NCBI RefSeq assembly: GCF_943193135.1
Contig: NZ_CALPCZ010000014.1
Coordinates: 1-63,370 of the forward strand
Reading direction: 5' to 3'
Length of the DNA: 63,370 bases
Source: Odoribacter lunatus
Lineage (GTDB): Bacteria > Bacteroidota > Bacteroidia > Bacteroidales > Marinifilaceae
A model generated the notes under the pieces. The model saw only the letters and a list, made by a program, of their open reading frames with translations. It was not told where the DNA came from and did not search any database. A program made the translations under genes and the position numbers. Below are positions 34,888 through 44,128 of the stretch, one piece after another. Each line of letters starts with the position of its first letter. Within the stretch, counting starts at the first letter, position 1.

Positions 34888-35636
34888 CTTCTTTTCTTTG
34901 TTTTAAAAAGACTTCTGAGTTTCATCATAAACACACCGAGGAAAGCTTCCGTAAAGATACCTCCGCTCATCTTCGACGTACCTAAGGTGCGGTCGGTAAA
35001 AATGATAGGTACCTCTTGTAATTTAAAACCAGCTGTCCAGGCCGTAAATTTCATCTCAATCTGAAAAGCGTATCCTTTAAAATGAATCCGTTTGGATTGT
35101 ATGTCTTCCAATACTTTTCTTGTATAGCAGACAAAACCTGCTGTGGCATCGTGGATTTTCATGCCGGTAACTATTCGCACGTATTTGGAGGCGAAATAAG
35201 ACATCAGTACCCGTCCCATGGGCCAGTTCACAACATTGACTCCGGTGACGTAACGAGAACCGATGGCCATATCGGCTCCTTCCAGGCACGCGTTATATAA
35301 GCGTACCAAATCATCGGGATTGTGGGAGAAATCGGCATCCATTTCAAAGATATAATTATACCCTTGTGATAATCCCCAGTCGAATCCCGTGAGGTAGGCG
35401 GTACCCAGTCCTAATTTCCCTTCCCGGCGAATCATATGTAGTCCACTGAACTCTTTTTGCAGGTTCTCTACAATGGCGGCTGTACCGTCTGGTGAATTAT
35501 CTTCAATAATGAGAATATCGAAAGCAGGTTGTAAAGAAAATACATACCGGATGATATTTTCAATATTTTCTTTTTCGTTATAAGTCGGTATGATAACTAA
35601 TCTGTCGTTCACGTCAGGGTAATTATAAATATTCAA
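34884..35636 (-). CDS. Polyprenol-phosphate mannose synthase-like glycosyltransferase (GT2)
   Basis: 250 residues, a compact GT2 domain of the DPM1 class without C-terminal membrane helices. It shows VIIPTYNEKENI (14-25), IIEDNSPDGT (43-52) and the DxD metal site MDADFSHNPDDL (99-110). It probably transfers a sugar, mannose by family, from a nucleotide donor to polyprenol phosphate at the inner membrane, feeding glycosylation of envelope proteins or polymers. It overlaps murF by 14 bp upstream and pyrC by 4 bp downstream, so all three are cotranscribed. The exact sugar is not fixed by sequence. Confidence 0.88.
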   Translation of the reverse strand: MNIYNYPDVNDRLVIIPTYNEKENIENIIRYVFSLQPAFDILIIEDNSPDGTAAIVENLQKEFSGLHMIRREGKLGLGTAYLTGFDWGLSQGYNYIFEMDADFSHNPDDLVRLYNACLEGADMAIGSRYVTGVNVVNWPMGRVLMSYFASKYVRIVTGMKIHDATAGFVCYTRKVLEDIQSKRIHFKGYAFQIEMKFTAWTAGFKLQEVPIIFTDRTLGTSKMSGGIFTEAFLGVFMMKLRSLFKTKKRR

Positions 35637-36912
35637 CGATACGTTCCAGTTTATTTCCTCTCGACCCCTTGATAAGAATGCAGGCTGACTCTATCGGTTG
35701 GGATTGTAGCCAGACAATCAAATCGTCTGTCGTTTGGAAATGACGGATAAAATTAACATTATTACCGTAATGGGCAAAACTATTGCCGATGAGAATAATT
35801 TGGGTAAAACCGGCATTTCGGGTCATCTCGAAAATTTCTTTGTGAGCCGTTTCGCTAGCCTTTCCCAATTCCCGCATTTCGCCTAAAATTAGTATTTTGT
35901 TATCTGCCCGGAATTCGCTGAAATTGGTGAGGGCAGCTTTCATACTGCTGGGATTTGCATTATAAGCGTCTAAAATAATTGTGTTTTTCTCCGTTTTTAC
36001 TAATTGTGAGCGAAGATTGGAGGGTTGATAACCTTCTATGGCTTTTTGTATATCCAATGGAGAAATCCCGAAGAATAAGCCGACGCACGAAGCGGCCATC
36101 GCATTGTCGAAGTTGTATCCTCCGATTAAATGTGTGCGGATATATAAATCGCCTTTGAGTGTTTTTAAGGAATAGACGAGAAAAGGGATGGATTGCTTGA
36201 TTTCTCCTTTGGCTTGATTTCCGTTTTTACCGTAGGTATTCCTGTGTATGTCTTCCGACAATTTTACCAACAGCGGGTCATCGTCGTTGACAAATAATTG
36301 CCCGTTTTTGGCTTGGATATGCTCATAGAGTTGCTTTTTGGTCTCAATAATTGTATTATAAGAACCGAATCCTTCCAAGTGGGCTTCTCCGATATTGGTA
36401 ATGATTCCGTAATCAGGGTCTGCGATATCACAAAGAGTTTTGATTTCTCCGGGATGATTAGCTCCCATTTCAACAATACCGAATTGTGTGGTTTCATCCA
36501 GGCTTAGCAGGGTGAGGGGAACGCCGATATGGTTGTTGAAATTTCCTTGTGTGGCAAATGTCTTATATTTTACCGACAGAACGGCATGACAAAGTTCTTT
36601 GGTTGTCGTTTTACCGTTTGTACCTGTAATTCCTAAAATTGGGATGCCGAGGCGGTGTCGGTGATAAGAGGCTATTTCTTGAAGAAAAATAAGTGTATCT
36701 GTTACCGGAATACACCGTTCGTGCTGGATGGTGGAATCATCAATGAAAGCTACGGATGCCCCGGCTTCAATAGCTTGCAGGGCAAATAAATTCCCATTGA
36801 AGTTTTCCCCTTTCAGAGCGATAAAGACATCACCTTCCCTGACAGTACGAGAATCGGTAGTAATCCGTTTTCCCTTAATATATCGGTCGTATAGATATTC
36901 GAGATTTTGCAT
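35623..36912 (-). CDS. murF: UDP-N-acetylmuramoyl-tripeptide-D-alanyl-D-alanine ligase
   Basis: 429 residues from the ATG at 36912. Adds D-Ala-D-Ala to the peptidoglycan precursor. It has the N-terminal ITTDSRTVREGDVFIALKG segment, P-loop GITGTNGKTTTK (94-105), the NFNNHIGVPLTLL and EMGANHPGEI motifs and the DAYNANPSSM motif. An open frame extends to 36954 but that start lies inside a terminator hairpin (36934-36959), and Bacteroidetes MurF proteins begin close to the LYDRYI segment, so the shorter start is chosen. It follows gldJ on the same strand, the gldJ-murF order also known in Flavobacterium. Confidence 0.95.
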   Translation of the reverse strand: MQNLEYLYDRYIKGKRITTDSRTVREGDVFIALKGENFNGNLFALQAIEAGASVAFIDDSTIQHERCIPVTDTLIFLQEIASYHRHRLGIPILGITGTNGKTTTKELCHAVLSVKYKTFATQGNFNNHIGVPLTLLSLDETTQFGIVEMGANHPGEIKTLCDIADPDYGIITNIGEAHLEGFGSYNTIIETKKQLYEHIQAKNGQLFVNDDDPLLVKLSEDIHRNTYGKNGNQAKGEIKQSIPFLVYSLKTLKGDLYIRTHLIGGYNFDNAMAASCVGLFFGISPLDIQKAIEGYQPSNLRSQLVKTEKNTIILDAYNANPSSMKAALTNFSEFRADNKILILGEMRELGKASETAHKEIFEMTRNAGFTQIILIGNSFAHYGNNVNFIRHFQTTDDLIVWLQSQPIESACILIKGSRGNKLERIVEYL

Positions 36913-36933
36913 AAGAGCAGTATATTCATTAAA

Positions 36934-36959
36934 AAAGGTTGTGTAATCACACAACCTTT
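36934..36959 (-). terminator. Terminator between gldJ and murF
   Basis: Perfect 11-bp stem AAAGGTTGTGT/ACACAACCTTT around a 4-base loop. On the minus strand it is followed by a T run. It lies 21 bp after the gldJ stop and 22 bp before the chosen murF start, with no promoter in between, so murF may depend on read-through. Confidence 0.85.
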
Positions 36960-36979
36960 CTTTTTTATAATTCGTGAAA

Positions 36980-38491
36980 TTATTTCTTAACTTTCTTTCC
37001 TCCGATTTGACTCATGGCGCAACGGAATCCGATGTCGTTGGCTGCTTTCTTCTGGTTCAAATAGCGACGACTGCCGGGCACAATCCAATAAGCTCTGTCC
37101 TTCCATGACCCACCTTTGTAAACCCTTGCCTCGTCATCAATTAAGGTTGTGGTTTCTTCATCTGTGACATAATACATATCTTTTGTACCTTTGGTATCTT
37201 TGGATTTCCAGTCTACATCAGACAAAAGTCTTGATTTGATGTCACCGTCATCATAGTTACGGTTATCAGCTGTTCTGTAATTTTCGCGGTTAGCCAATTC
37301 TGCATCTGTCTGTAGCCGATAACGCATTCTACCTAAACTGTCTTTTTGTGCAATGTTGCCGTCTTCATCGGTAACACGTGTCTTGAATACATTACCTCGA
37401 TAGGGATTAAATTCCGCCATATCCTGGAAAGATAACGGACGGTATACGTCTGATACCCACTCATTGACATTTCCAGCCATATCGTATAAACCGAAATCGT
37501 TCGGCCAAAAAGATTTAACAGGTGCCGTGTAATCAAAACCGTCATTAGACATATCCTTTTTGCCTTTTTCAGCCACACCCATGTAGTCACCTTTGCCACG
37601 AGCATAATTTGCCATCATCTGTCCCCGATGTTTTTTGTTGGCATATCTGAGCCATGTACCGTCCCAAGGGTAAATGCGGGCGTTGGAAATTCTTTCATCT
37701 TTTGTATTTCCTACAAGTGCAAGGGCTGCATATTCCCATTCAGCTTCCGTTGGTAAACGGTATTCCGGCAATAAGATACCGTCTTCCCATCTAACGGCTC
37801 TTCTCTCTTTGCCTACACCTTTGTAGTTTTTCTTGACCGTACCAGTATATTGATTTGCTAAATAAGCATCTGTATTGAAATTGTTTTCGTCTTTCTGATT
37901 TTCCGGATCGTGAGCCAATACTTTTTTCTCAACCAACAATTGTTCGTTCACACGGTCCGTACGCCAGATACAGTATTCGGTAGCCTGTTCCCAACTTACC
38001 CCTACCACAGGATATTCCGCATACGACGGGAAGCGCAGGTAATTAGTAACCATCGGTTCGTTGTAAGCCAATTGTTCACGCCATACCAATGTATCGGGCA
38101 ATGCTTTGCGGTACTCTTCGGGATAGCTGACAAAAACCCGTTCCAGCCATTTCAGATATTCCAGCCAATCAATGTTTCTTACCTCATGTTCATCCATATA
38201 GAAAGAGGCGATGGTAACCCGTCGCGGGTTGTTGTTCCATTCTCCCATGACGTCCTCTTGAGTACGTCCCATGGTAAATGTACCTCCCGGTATATACACC
38301 AAACCCGGTCCGGCTTTCTGACCTTTTACTTTTTTATATTCAAACCCTCCGTTCTTGGAATCGTTATATGCCCAACCTGTAGTAGAAGATTTTTTCCCTC
38401 CGCCGAAAATACTCTTTATTTTTTGACAAGAAGTCGTGGAAAAGAGTAACAAAGAACATATACCAACGAATAAAATATTGTGTTTTCTCAT
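36980..38491 (-). CDS. gldJ: GldJ-type gliding/T9SS lipoprotein (SUMF1 domain)
   Basis: 503 residues. Lipobox TTSC (Cys22). The rest is a SUMF1/formylglycine-enzyme fold (about 60-490): LVYIPGGTFTMGRTQ, FYMDEHEVRNIDWLEYLKW, YRLPTEAEWEYAA, GLYDMAGNVNEWVSDVYR and the closing GGSWKDRAYWIVPGSRRY. These match GldJ, an outer-membrane lipoprotein needed for T9SS and gliding in Flavobacterium. The catalytic cysteines of FGE are absent, as in GldJ. The downstream murF matches the Flavobacterium gene order. A TATATTTG box (38551-38558, minus) may be its -7 element. GldK/PorK is the nearest alternative, but no porL/M/N genes follow. Confidence 0.82.
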   Translation of the reverse strand: MRKHNILFVGICSLLLFSTTSCQKIKSIFGGGKKSSTTGWAYNDSKNGGFEYKKVKGQKAGPGLVYIPGGTFTMGRTQEDVMGEWNNNPRRVTIASFYMDEHEVRNIDWLEYLKWLERVFVSYPEEYRKALPDTLVWREQLAYNEPMVTNYLRFPSYAEYPVVGVSWEQATEYCIWRTDRVNEQLLVEKKVLAHDPENQKDENNFNTDAYLANQYTGTVKKNYKGVGKERRAVRWEDGILLPEYRLPTEAEWEYAALALVGNTKDERISNARIYPWDGTWLRYANKKHRGQMMANYARGKGDYMGVAEKGKKDMSNDGFDYTAPVKSFWPNDFGLYDMAGNVNEWVSDVYRPLSFQDMAEFNPYRGNVFKTRVTDEDGNIAQKDSLGRMRYRLQTDAELANRENYRTADNRNYDDGDIKSRLLSDVDWKSKDTKGTKDMYYVTDEETTTLIDDEARVYKGGSWKDRAYWIVPGSRRYLNQKKAANDIGFRCAMSQIGGKKVKK

Positions 38492-38679
38492 CTTGAGTAA
38501 ATTTTAGCTGTATTCTAAGTATAAAAAATAAGCACTCAATAATTAGTTCACAAATATAGGGAAAATTGCATTTATAAAAATAAAAACGTCATATTTTTTT
38601 GAATTCAATGCTTTATATAGTGCGGTTTTAACGCTTTTTTTGTTAATCTTGCAGATGTGAAAGGAAAAATAGACAAAAA

Positions 38680-39159
38680 ATGAAGATAAAAACAGGAATC
38701 GGGTTTGATGTGCATCGTCTGGAAGAAGGTTTGGAGTTGTGGCTTGGAGGCATAAAAGTGGAACATGTAAAAGGATGTGTGGCTCATTCCGACGGGGATG
38801 TGCTAATCCATGCGATTTGTGACGCGCTGCTGGGGGCTGCTGGGCTGCGGGATATAGGTTATCATTTCCCGGATACTTCCGATACTTTTAAAGGGATTGA
38901 CAGCAAGATACTGCTGGGAAGAACTGTCGGCTTGATTCGGGAGCAGGGATTTACAGTCAGCAATGTCGACAGTATCGTTTGTATGCAGAAACCGAAATTA
39001 AAAGGCTATATTGAAGAAATGCGCGTTTGCCTTGCTTCTATAATCGGGATTGACATAGAAGATATGTCCGTGAAAGCGACGACAACGGAACAGTTGGGAT
39101 TTGAAGGAAGGGAAGAGGGAGTCTCTGCTTATGCGACAGTTTTGATTATTAAGGAATAA
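38680..39159 (+). CDS. ispF: 2-C-methyl-D-erythritol 2,4-cyclodiphosphate synthase
   Basis: 159 residues, the usual IspF length. Fifth step of the MEP isoprenoid pathway. Zinc ligands Asp10, His12 (GFDVHR) and His44 (HSDGDVLIHAICDALLGA) are in place, as are DIGYHFPDTSDTFKG and the C-terminal VKATTTEQLGFEGREEG motif. It is the only plus-strand gene in this part of the window, and is divergent from gldJ. A weak -7 candidate TAATCTTG (38644-38651) lies upstream. Confidence 0.97.
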   Translation: MKIKTGIGFDVHRLEEGLELWLGGIKVEHVKGCVAHSDGDVLIHAICDALLGAAGLRDIGYHFPDTSDTFKGIDSKILLGRTVGLIREQGFTVSNVDSIVCMQKPKLKGYIEEMRVCLASIIGIDIEDMSVKATTTEQLGFEGREEGVSAYATVLIIKE

Positions 39160-39168
39160 CTAAAAAAG

Positions 39169-39193
39169 AGTCAGGGAAATTATTCCCCTGACT
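39169..39193. terminator. Terminator between ispF and mscL
   Basis: AGTCAGGG (39169-39176) and CCCTGACT (39186-39193) form a perfect 8-bp stem. On the minus strand a TCTTTTTT run follows, making it strong for mscL; it can also stop ispF transcripts. Confidence 0.8.
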
Positions 39194-39218
39194 GCTTTGC
39201 TTCATATATTTCCGGAAT

Positions 39219-39653
39219 TTATTTTTTCTCGTTTTGTTCTTTCAGTAGATCGCGGATTTCCGTCAGCAATACTTCTTCTTTGCTTGGAGCGGGAGGAGCG
39301 GTGGGTACAGCTTCTTCTTTCTTGCGGTTTAGCTTGGAAAGAAGCCGGATGAACAGGAAAATAGAAAAGGCAATGATGATAAAATCGAATGTCACTTGCA
39401 AAAAGTTGCCGTAGTTCAGTGTCACAGCGGCTTTTTCAACTCCATCGACAATTTCCGCAGGCTTTAATTGCAGCTTTAAATCTGTGAAATTGACACCGCC
39501 TACCAGTAAGCCGATGGGAGGCATGATGACGTCTGCTACGATAGAAGATACGATTTTTCCGAATGCACCGCCGATAATCACACCGACTGCCATGTCGATA
39601 ACATTGCCTCGCATGGCGAATGTTTTGAAATCTTGTAAAAAACTGATTTTCAT
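39219..39653 (-). CDS. mscL: Large-conductance mechanosensitive channel
   Basis: 144 residues, standard MscL. The pore helix region [20 protein letters not shown], the second helix ([15 protein letters not shown]) and a C-terminal charged helix ([14 protein letters not shown]) are clear. It opens at high membrane tension to release solutes after osmotic downshock. It starts 30 bp after the pepC stop and is probably cotranscribed with lpdA and pepC. Confidence 0.97.
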   Translation of the reverse strand: MKISFLQDFKTFAMRGNVIDMAVGVIIGGAFGKIVSSIVADVIMPPIGLLVGGVNFTDLKLQLKPAEIVDGVEKAAVTLNYGNFLQVTFDFIIIAFSIFLFIRLLSKLNRKKEEAVPTAPPAPSKEEVLLTEIRDLLKEQNEKK

Positions 39654-39682
39654 TTCTGTTTATTTTAGTGAATCCATAATTG

Positions 39683-41062
39683 TCAATACATATAATCCCA
39701 TACGGGCAATTGCACCGGTTTGGTTTTCAGGCTCGCTTTGGCTTTGTCGTCCAGGTATTTTTTGTGGACGACGAGGCGGAACATGTATTCGTCAAACCAG
39801 TCGTCCGTGAAAGTCAGGTAACCTTTGTGGCCGCTGTTGCTTCCCCAGCTGTTCTCAAATTCCCATTTGAGCGGACGGTCGTTGCTGTCCGTATCGCAGC
39901 CGACGAGAGTCATGGCATGCGACGAACCGCTTTGACGGGTTAGGATACGGGCTTTTTTGTCCATATGCAGCTTTACTCCCAACAACGATTCGTAATCATA
40001 CATTTTCGGGTCTAAAATGCCTGTTTCGCGTTGGAATTGTTTCCCCACGTCACAGGAGGCATACATGGCTTCGTTGTTTTTTATGGAAGCCAATGCGGCC
40101 TTCTTAATGGCCTCGTTCGGTAGATTCAGGTAAATCCAGTTGACTCCCTCCAGGGTATTCCGGTAATTCTGGATCTCATAAACTTTATAGTACTCTCGGG
40201 TCGGGTCGTTCATAATCATGATGTAATTGTCCGGACTGTAATCGGCAGGGGTAATCTCTTTGTAAAACTGCTTCGGGGTATAATTCACCAGTTCTTTGAC
40301 ATTGCCGTCTTTGTCTTTGAAGCGCCATGTAAATTCATGGGGCGGTTCTCCTAAACAGAGGGCTAAAATCCGGTATACATCCTTTAAAATCTCTTTTTTG
40401 GCCGTTTGCAGCTCTTTGGGGCTTTTTCCGGCTGCTGCCATTTCGCGCAGTGTGTATCCGCCCAGTCTCAGTTTTTCATTTATCAACCCTGTCATCTGTG
40501 AGGTATTGTTGGAATGAGCGGTTTCCGGCATTACTTCCTGAGGTACTACGCCGTATTTTTGTGCCACATTGTAATACAGATTCCAGACGCCGCCGTCATT
40601 GACGGGAGATTTGAAATATTCGGAAACTTCCCGGTCCGTCATTTCTTTTCCTGCCGTGGCAAGAATGTTTTCAAGAAACAGGTTGGACTTCTCGAAAATA
40701 TCCCAGAAATAGGTGAAGTTGTGAGAGAAATCGAAATCGTTCAGATTATATTTTTTCATGATTTCCGGGCGCAAGACGTTCATGGAAGTAAACATCCAGC
40801 AGCGTCCGGAGCTTTGCTGGTTGGTAATGCCTTTAACATTTACCCGGTATTTGAAGTAATGGTCTATCTTGCCCTGTAATTCCCGGTTGAGGGCATTCTC
40901 CCTGATATTTTTATCATTGGTCAGGATATTCTGAATAGCCCGGGTAGAAGCATCTTTCTTAAAACCGGCCTGTATCTCCTGTAAATCTTTTTCTGTGACG
41001 GTCTGGGCAAATAAACCGACGCAGAAAGTTGTAAATAAAGCGGTAAAAATTTTTCTTTTCAT
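39683..41062 (-). CDS. pepC: Secreted C1 peptidase (bleomycin hydrolase/aminopeptidase C type)
   Basis: 459 residues from the ATG at 41062; an in-frame upstream extension reaches into lpdA and lacks a signal sequence. A signal peptide (MKRKIFTALF...GLFAQ) shows it is exported, unlike cytoplasmic PepC of Gram-positives. Catalytic residues of the papain-like C1B family are all present: Cys88 in NQQSSGRCWMF, His382 in SSHAMTLVG and Asn404 in WEFENSWGSNSGHKG. It probably trims peptides in the periplasm or outside the cell, feeding amino-acid fermentation. It starts 22 bp after lpdA. Confidence 0.93.
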   Translation of the reverse strand: MKRKIFTALFTTFCVGLFAQTVTEKDLQEIQAGFKKDASTRAIQNILTNDKNIRENALNRELQGKIDHYFKYRVNVKGITNQQSSGRCWMFTSMNVLRPEIMKKYNLNDFDFSHNFTYFWDIFEKSNLFLENILATAGKEMTDREVSEYFKSPVNDGGVWNLYYNVAQKYGVVPQEVMPETAHSNNTSQMTGLINEKLRLGGYTLREMAAAGKSPKELQTAKKEILKDVYRILALCLGEPPHEFTWRFKDKDGNVKELVNYTPKQFYKEITPADYSPDNYIMIMNDPTREYYKVYEIQNYRNTLEGVNWIYLNLPNEAIKKAALASIKNNEAMYASCDVGKQFQRETGILDPKMYDYESLLGVKLHMDKKARILTRQSGSSHAMTLVGCDTDSNDRPLKWEFENSWGSNSGHKGYLTFTDDWFDEYMFRLVVHKKYLDDKAKASLKTKPVQLPVWDYMY

Positions 41063-41084
41063 CGTTCCTTTTATTATGAAATGG

Positions 41085-42476
41085 TTATAAATGTACTGTT
41101 TCTCCATGAGCTGCCGCAGCCGCTTCCATGACCGCCTCGCTCATAGTCGGATGGGGATGAATGGTTGCAATCAGTTCGCGACCTGTTATTTTCTTTTTAC
41201 GGGCGACTACCAGTTCGGCAATCATTTCCGTAACATTGGCACCGACCAGGTGAGCTCCTAAAAGCGTATCGTCGGCAGCATTGAAAATCAATTTTACGAA
41301 CCCTTCATTGGCTCCGGCGGCACTTGCTTTACCGGAAGCGGTAAACGGGAATTTCCCGACTTTTAATTCGAAGCCGGCTTCCAGGGCTTTGGCTTCCGTG
41401 AGTCCGACGGAGGCTACCTCGGGAGAGGTATAAGTACATCCGGGAATATTGCCGTAATCGATGGGTTCGGGGGAGAGACCAGCTATTTTTTCTACACAGC
41501 AAATCGCCTCTGCTGAAGCGACATGGGCGAGGGCGGGACCGTGTACAATGTCACCGATGGCGTAGATGCCTTCTACATTCGTACGGTAGAAATCATCCAC
41601 TTTTATCCGTCCTTTCTCTATTTCGATACCGGCATCCTCCAAACCGATGTTTTCGATGTTGGGTGTGATTCCGACCGCCGATAGTACGGTCTCTACTTCA
41701 TGTATTTCAATTTCGTCTTTTTTGTTGCGGATACTGACTTTTAATAATTCGCCCGATGCGTCTACACTTTCCACTGAGGATTTGACCAGGACGTCGATAC
41801 CGGCTTTCTTGAAGGAGCGGGCCACCTGTTTGGATACCTCTTCGTCTTCTACCGGCAAAATGTTGGGCATAAATTCCACCAAAGTGACTTTCGTACCCAT
41901 GGCATTATAGAACCAGGCGAGTTCCGAACCGATTGCTCCTGAACCGACCACTAACATGGACGCCGGTTTGTGTTCTAACGTGAGAGCCTGTCGGTAACCG
42001 ATAATTCGTTTACCGTCCTGCGGGATAGTCGGGAGCACCCGGGAACGGGCACCGGTGGCAAGAATAATGTGTTGGGCTTCGTGTGTTTCACTGGTGCCGT
42101 CCAGTTGTTCTACCCGGACTTTTTTACCGGCAAGCAGAGAACCCCGGCCATTGAGGATGGTAATGTTGTTCTTTTTAAACAGGTACTGGATGCCTTTGCT
42201 CATTTTATCCGCTACGCCGCGGCTTCGGGCGATAACGGCGGAAAAATCGGCTTTCGCTTCTCCGGCTTTAACACCGTAATCCGCTGCCTGACGGGTGTAA
42301 TCCAGCACTTGTGCCGATTTTAAAAGGGATTTTGTCGGAATACATCCCCAGTTGAGACATATTCCTCCCAATTCCGCTTTTTCAACTACGGCGACTTGCA
42401 TCCCGCATTGGGCAGCCCTGATAGCTGCGACATATCCTCCGGGACCACTTCCAATAACAATTAAATCGAAATTCAT
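41085..42476 (-). CDS. lpdA: Dihydrolipoyl dehydrogenase
   Basis: 463 residues. FAD-dependent disulfide reductase that reoxidises lipoyl groups of 2-oxoacid dehydrogenase or glycine cleavage complexes. It has the FAD GSGPGG motif (10-14), redox cysteines Cys40 and Cys45 (GGICLNWGCIPTK), the NAD domain VVGSGAIGSE and the C-terminal HPHPTMSE with catalytic His442. Full length. No partner E1/E2 genes are nearby, so the complex it serves is unknown. First gene of a likely lpdA-pepC-mscL unit. Confidence 0.96.
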   Translation of the reverse strand: MNFDLIVIGSGPGGYVAAIRAAQCGMQVAVVEKAELGGICLNWGCIPTKSLLKSAQVLDYTRQAADYGVKAGEAKADFSAVIARSRGVADKMSKGIQYLFKKNNITILNGRGSLLAGKKVRVEQLDGTSETHEAQHIILATGARSRVLPTIPQDGKRIIGYRQALTLEHKPASMLVVGSGAIGSELAWFYNAMGTKVTLVEFMPNILPVEDEEVSKQVARSFKKAGIDVLVKSSVESVDASGELLKVSIRNKKDEIEIHEVETVLSAVGITPNIENIGLEDAGIEIEKGRIKVDDFYRTNVEGIYAIGDIVHGPALAHVASAEAICCVEKIAGLSPEPIDYGNIPGCTYTSPEVASVGLTEAKALEAGFELKVGKFPFTASGKASAAGANEGFVKLIFNAADDTLLGAHLVGANVTEMIAELVVARKKKITGRELIATIHPHPTMSEAVMEAAAAAHGETVHL

Positions 42477-42518
42477 ATATCAATTGTTTTTAATCATGTG
42501 AATAAAACTGCTTTTATA

Positions 42519-42550
42519 CAAAAATATTGAAAATCTTTTAAATACGCAAA
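42519..42550 (-). promoter_or_regulatory. Bacteroidetes-type promoter for lpdA
   Basis: Minus strand: -33 TTTG (42547-42550), 20-nt spacer, -7 TATTTTTG (42519-42526), 43 bp before the lpdA start. Full consensus match. Confidence 0.75.
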
Positions 42551-42569
42551 GGGAAACTTTAATGTAGCT

Positions 42570-43373
42570 TTATCGCAACAGTTTTTTCCCGATGCGTGCG
42601 ATAATAAAGAAAACCAGGAAGCAAATGACGATAGTTGCTCCGGAAGGAAGGTTCAGCAGGGCGGAAATGAAAAGCCCGATTAAGGAACCGAGACTGCTGA
42701 TGACAGCGGAAGCTATCAGTAATTGCTTGAAGTTTTTATAAAATACGCCGGCAATGGCCTGCGGAATGGTCAGATAGGAAATGACCAGAATGATTCCTGC
42801 CAGTTTCATGCAAAATACGACGCAAAGCGCGATAATAAGGGAAATGCCGATGTCTATCCGTTGGATCGGAAGATGATGTGTGCGGCAGTATTCTTTGTCG
42901 AAAGCGATGTAGAAGAGAGGCCGGTAAAATAGAACGAAAAACAGGATGATACCCAGACACAGCAAGCCCGACAAGGCGATTTGTTCGCCGGTGACGGTCA
43001 GAATATTTCCGAACAGGTATGACATCAGGTCGGGGGCGTAGCCCGGTGTCAGGTAGATGAACAGAATACCGATGGCCATACCGGCAGACCAGAATATGCC
43101 GATGAGCGAATCTTCCCTTAGCTTTTTGTTCTCCGAAAACCAAAGTATGCCCAAAGCGGAGACGATGGCGAAAAATGTTGCTCCTGTCATGGGAGACAAG
43201 CCGATGAAATAAGAAAAACCCAATCCGCCGAAGGACGCATGGGTAATCCCCCCGCTGATGAAAACCATCCGTTTGGCTACGATGTAAGTGCCGACCAGCC
43301 CGCAGCTGATACCGATAAGCAACGTAGTGATAAAGGCGTTTTGAAAGAAGTCGTATTTCAGTAGTTCCAGCAT
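42570..43373 (-). CDS. znuB: Zinc/manganese ABC transporter permease
   Basis: 267 residues, about eight transmembrane helices, ABC-3 family. The ISGGITHASFGGLGFSYFIG segment near residues 34-53 is the typical coupling/metal-path region of ZnuB-like permeases. It forms the inner-membrane channel for the metal delivered by the ZnuA-like lipoprotein. It begins 1 bp after the znuC stop and is the last gene of the znuA-znuC-znuB operon. Zinc is preferred over manganese because of the His-rich loop in ZnuA, but this is inference. Confidence 0.92.
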   Translation of the reverse strand: MLELLKYDFFQNAFITTLLIGISCGLVGTYIVAKRMVFISGGITHASFGGLGFSYFIGLSPMTGATFFAIVSALGILWFSENKKLREDSLIGIFWSAGMAIGILFIYLTPGYAPDLMSYLFGNILTVTGEQIALSGLLCLGIILFFVLFYRPLFYIAFDKEYCRTHHLPIQRIDIGISLIIALCVVFCMKLAGIILVISYLTIPQAIAGVFYKNFKQLLIASAVISSLGSLIGLFISALLNLPSGATIVICFLVFFIIARIGKKLLR

Positions 43374-43374
43374 A

Positions 43375-44115
43375 CTATTCGTGATTGGTTAATACTCGGT
43401 GGGGTATTTGTCCGTGTGAAATCAATTCGATGGGACAGTGGTATGATTTCAGCTGTTCGGGAGAAATCAGGTTCGAGTTGTGGTAATGCAATCCCCGGTT
43501 TACACAGGCGATGGTTTTGACGTATGAACAGATCGTTCCCACATCGTGGGAGACCATGATGATACTTAAACTCCGGTTCAGTTCCCGGAGTATGTTGTAG
43601 AGCTCTTTTTCAAAGTCGCAATCGACATAGGTGGCGGGTTCGTCCAGAATCAGCAGGCGGGGCGAGGAAACAATCGCCCGGCAGAGGAATACACGCTGCA
43701 TCTGTCCGCCCGACAGCTCTCCGATAGGGGTGTTCAGGTAGTTGCCCATGCCGTATTTCTCCAGCAACATCCGAGCCTTTTTCCGGTCTTCCCGGGTGTA
43801 ATGGCCTTTCAGTCCTTTCTCCGACAATAATCCGGAAAGGACCACTTCCGTGATGCTGATGGGGAAATGCCGGTCAAAACGGCTGTTTTGCGGAAGGTAA
43901 CCGAAAAGATTGTGTTTGGACTGATGATAGATGACTTCTCCTTCATAAGGTTTCAGCAGTCCCAATATGATTTTCAGCAAGGTCGTTTTTCCTCCCCCGT
44001 TGGGACCGATTACTCCGATAAAATCCTGTTCGTTGATTTGGAGATTGACGTCATGCAGTACGGACAGTCCATCGTAACCGGCAGTAATATGTTTTAATTC
44101 TAAAATCGTAGACAT
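43375..44115 (-). CDS. znuC: Zinc ABC transporter ATP-binding protein
   Basis: 246 residues, a single ABC ATPase. Walker A GPNGGGKTT (37-45), Q-loop YLPQNS (73-78), signature LSGGQMQR (134-141), Walker B LLILDEP (154-160) and switch His in MVSHD are all present. It powers import through the neighbouring permease. It starts 13 bp after the znuA stop. Confidence 0.95.
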   Translation of the reverse strand: MSTILELKHITAGYDGLSVLHDVNLQINEQDFIGVIGPNGGGKTTLLKIILGLLKPYEGEVIYHQSKHNLFGYLPQNSRFDRHFPISITEVVLSGLLSEKGLKGHYTREDRKKARMLLEKYGMGNYLNTPIGELSGGQMQRVFLCRAIVSSPRLLILDEPATYVDCDFEKELYNILRELNRSLSIIMVSHDVGTICSYVKTIACVNRGLHYHNSNLISPEQLKSYHCPIELISHGQIPHRVLTNHE

Positions 44116-44128
44116 AAAGATACGTTGA

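Noticed and set aside
36913-36954. Longer murF start (15 extra codons)
   Set aside because: The start codon would lie inside a terminator hairpin and family members begin near the shorter start.
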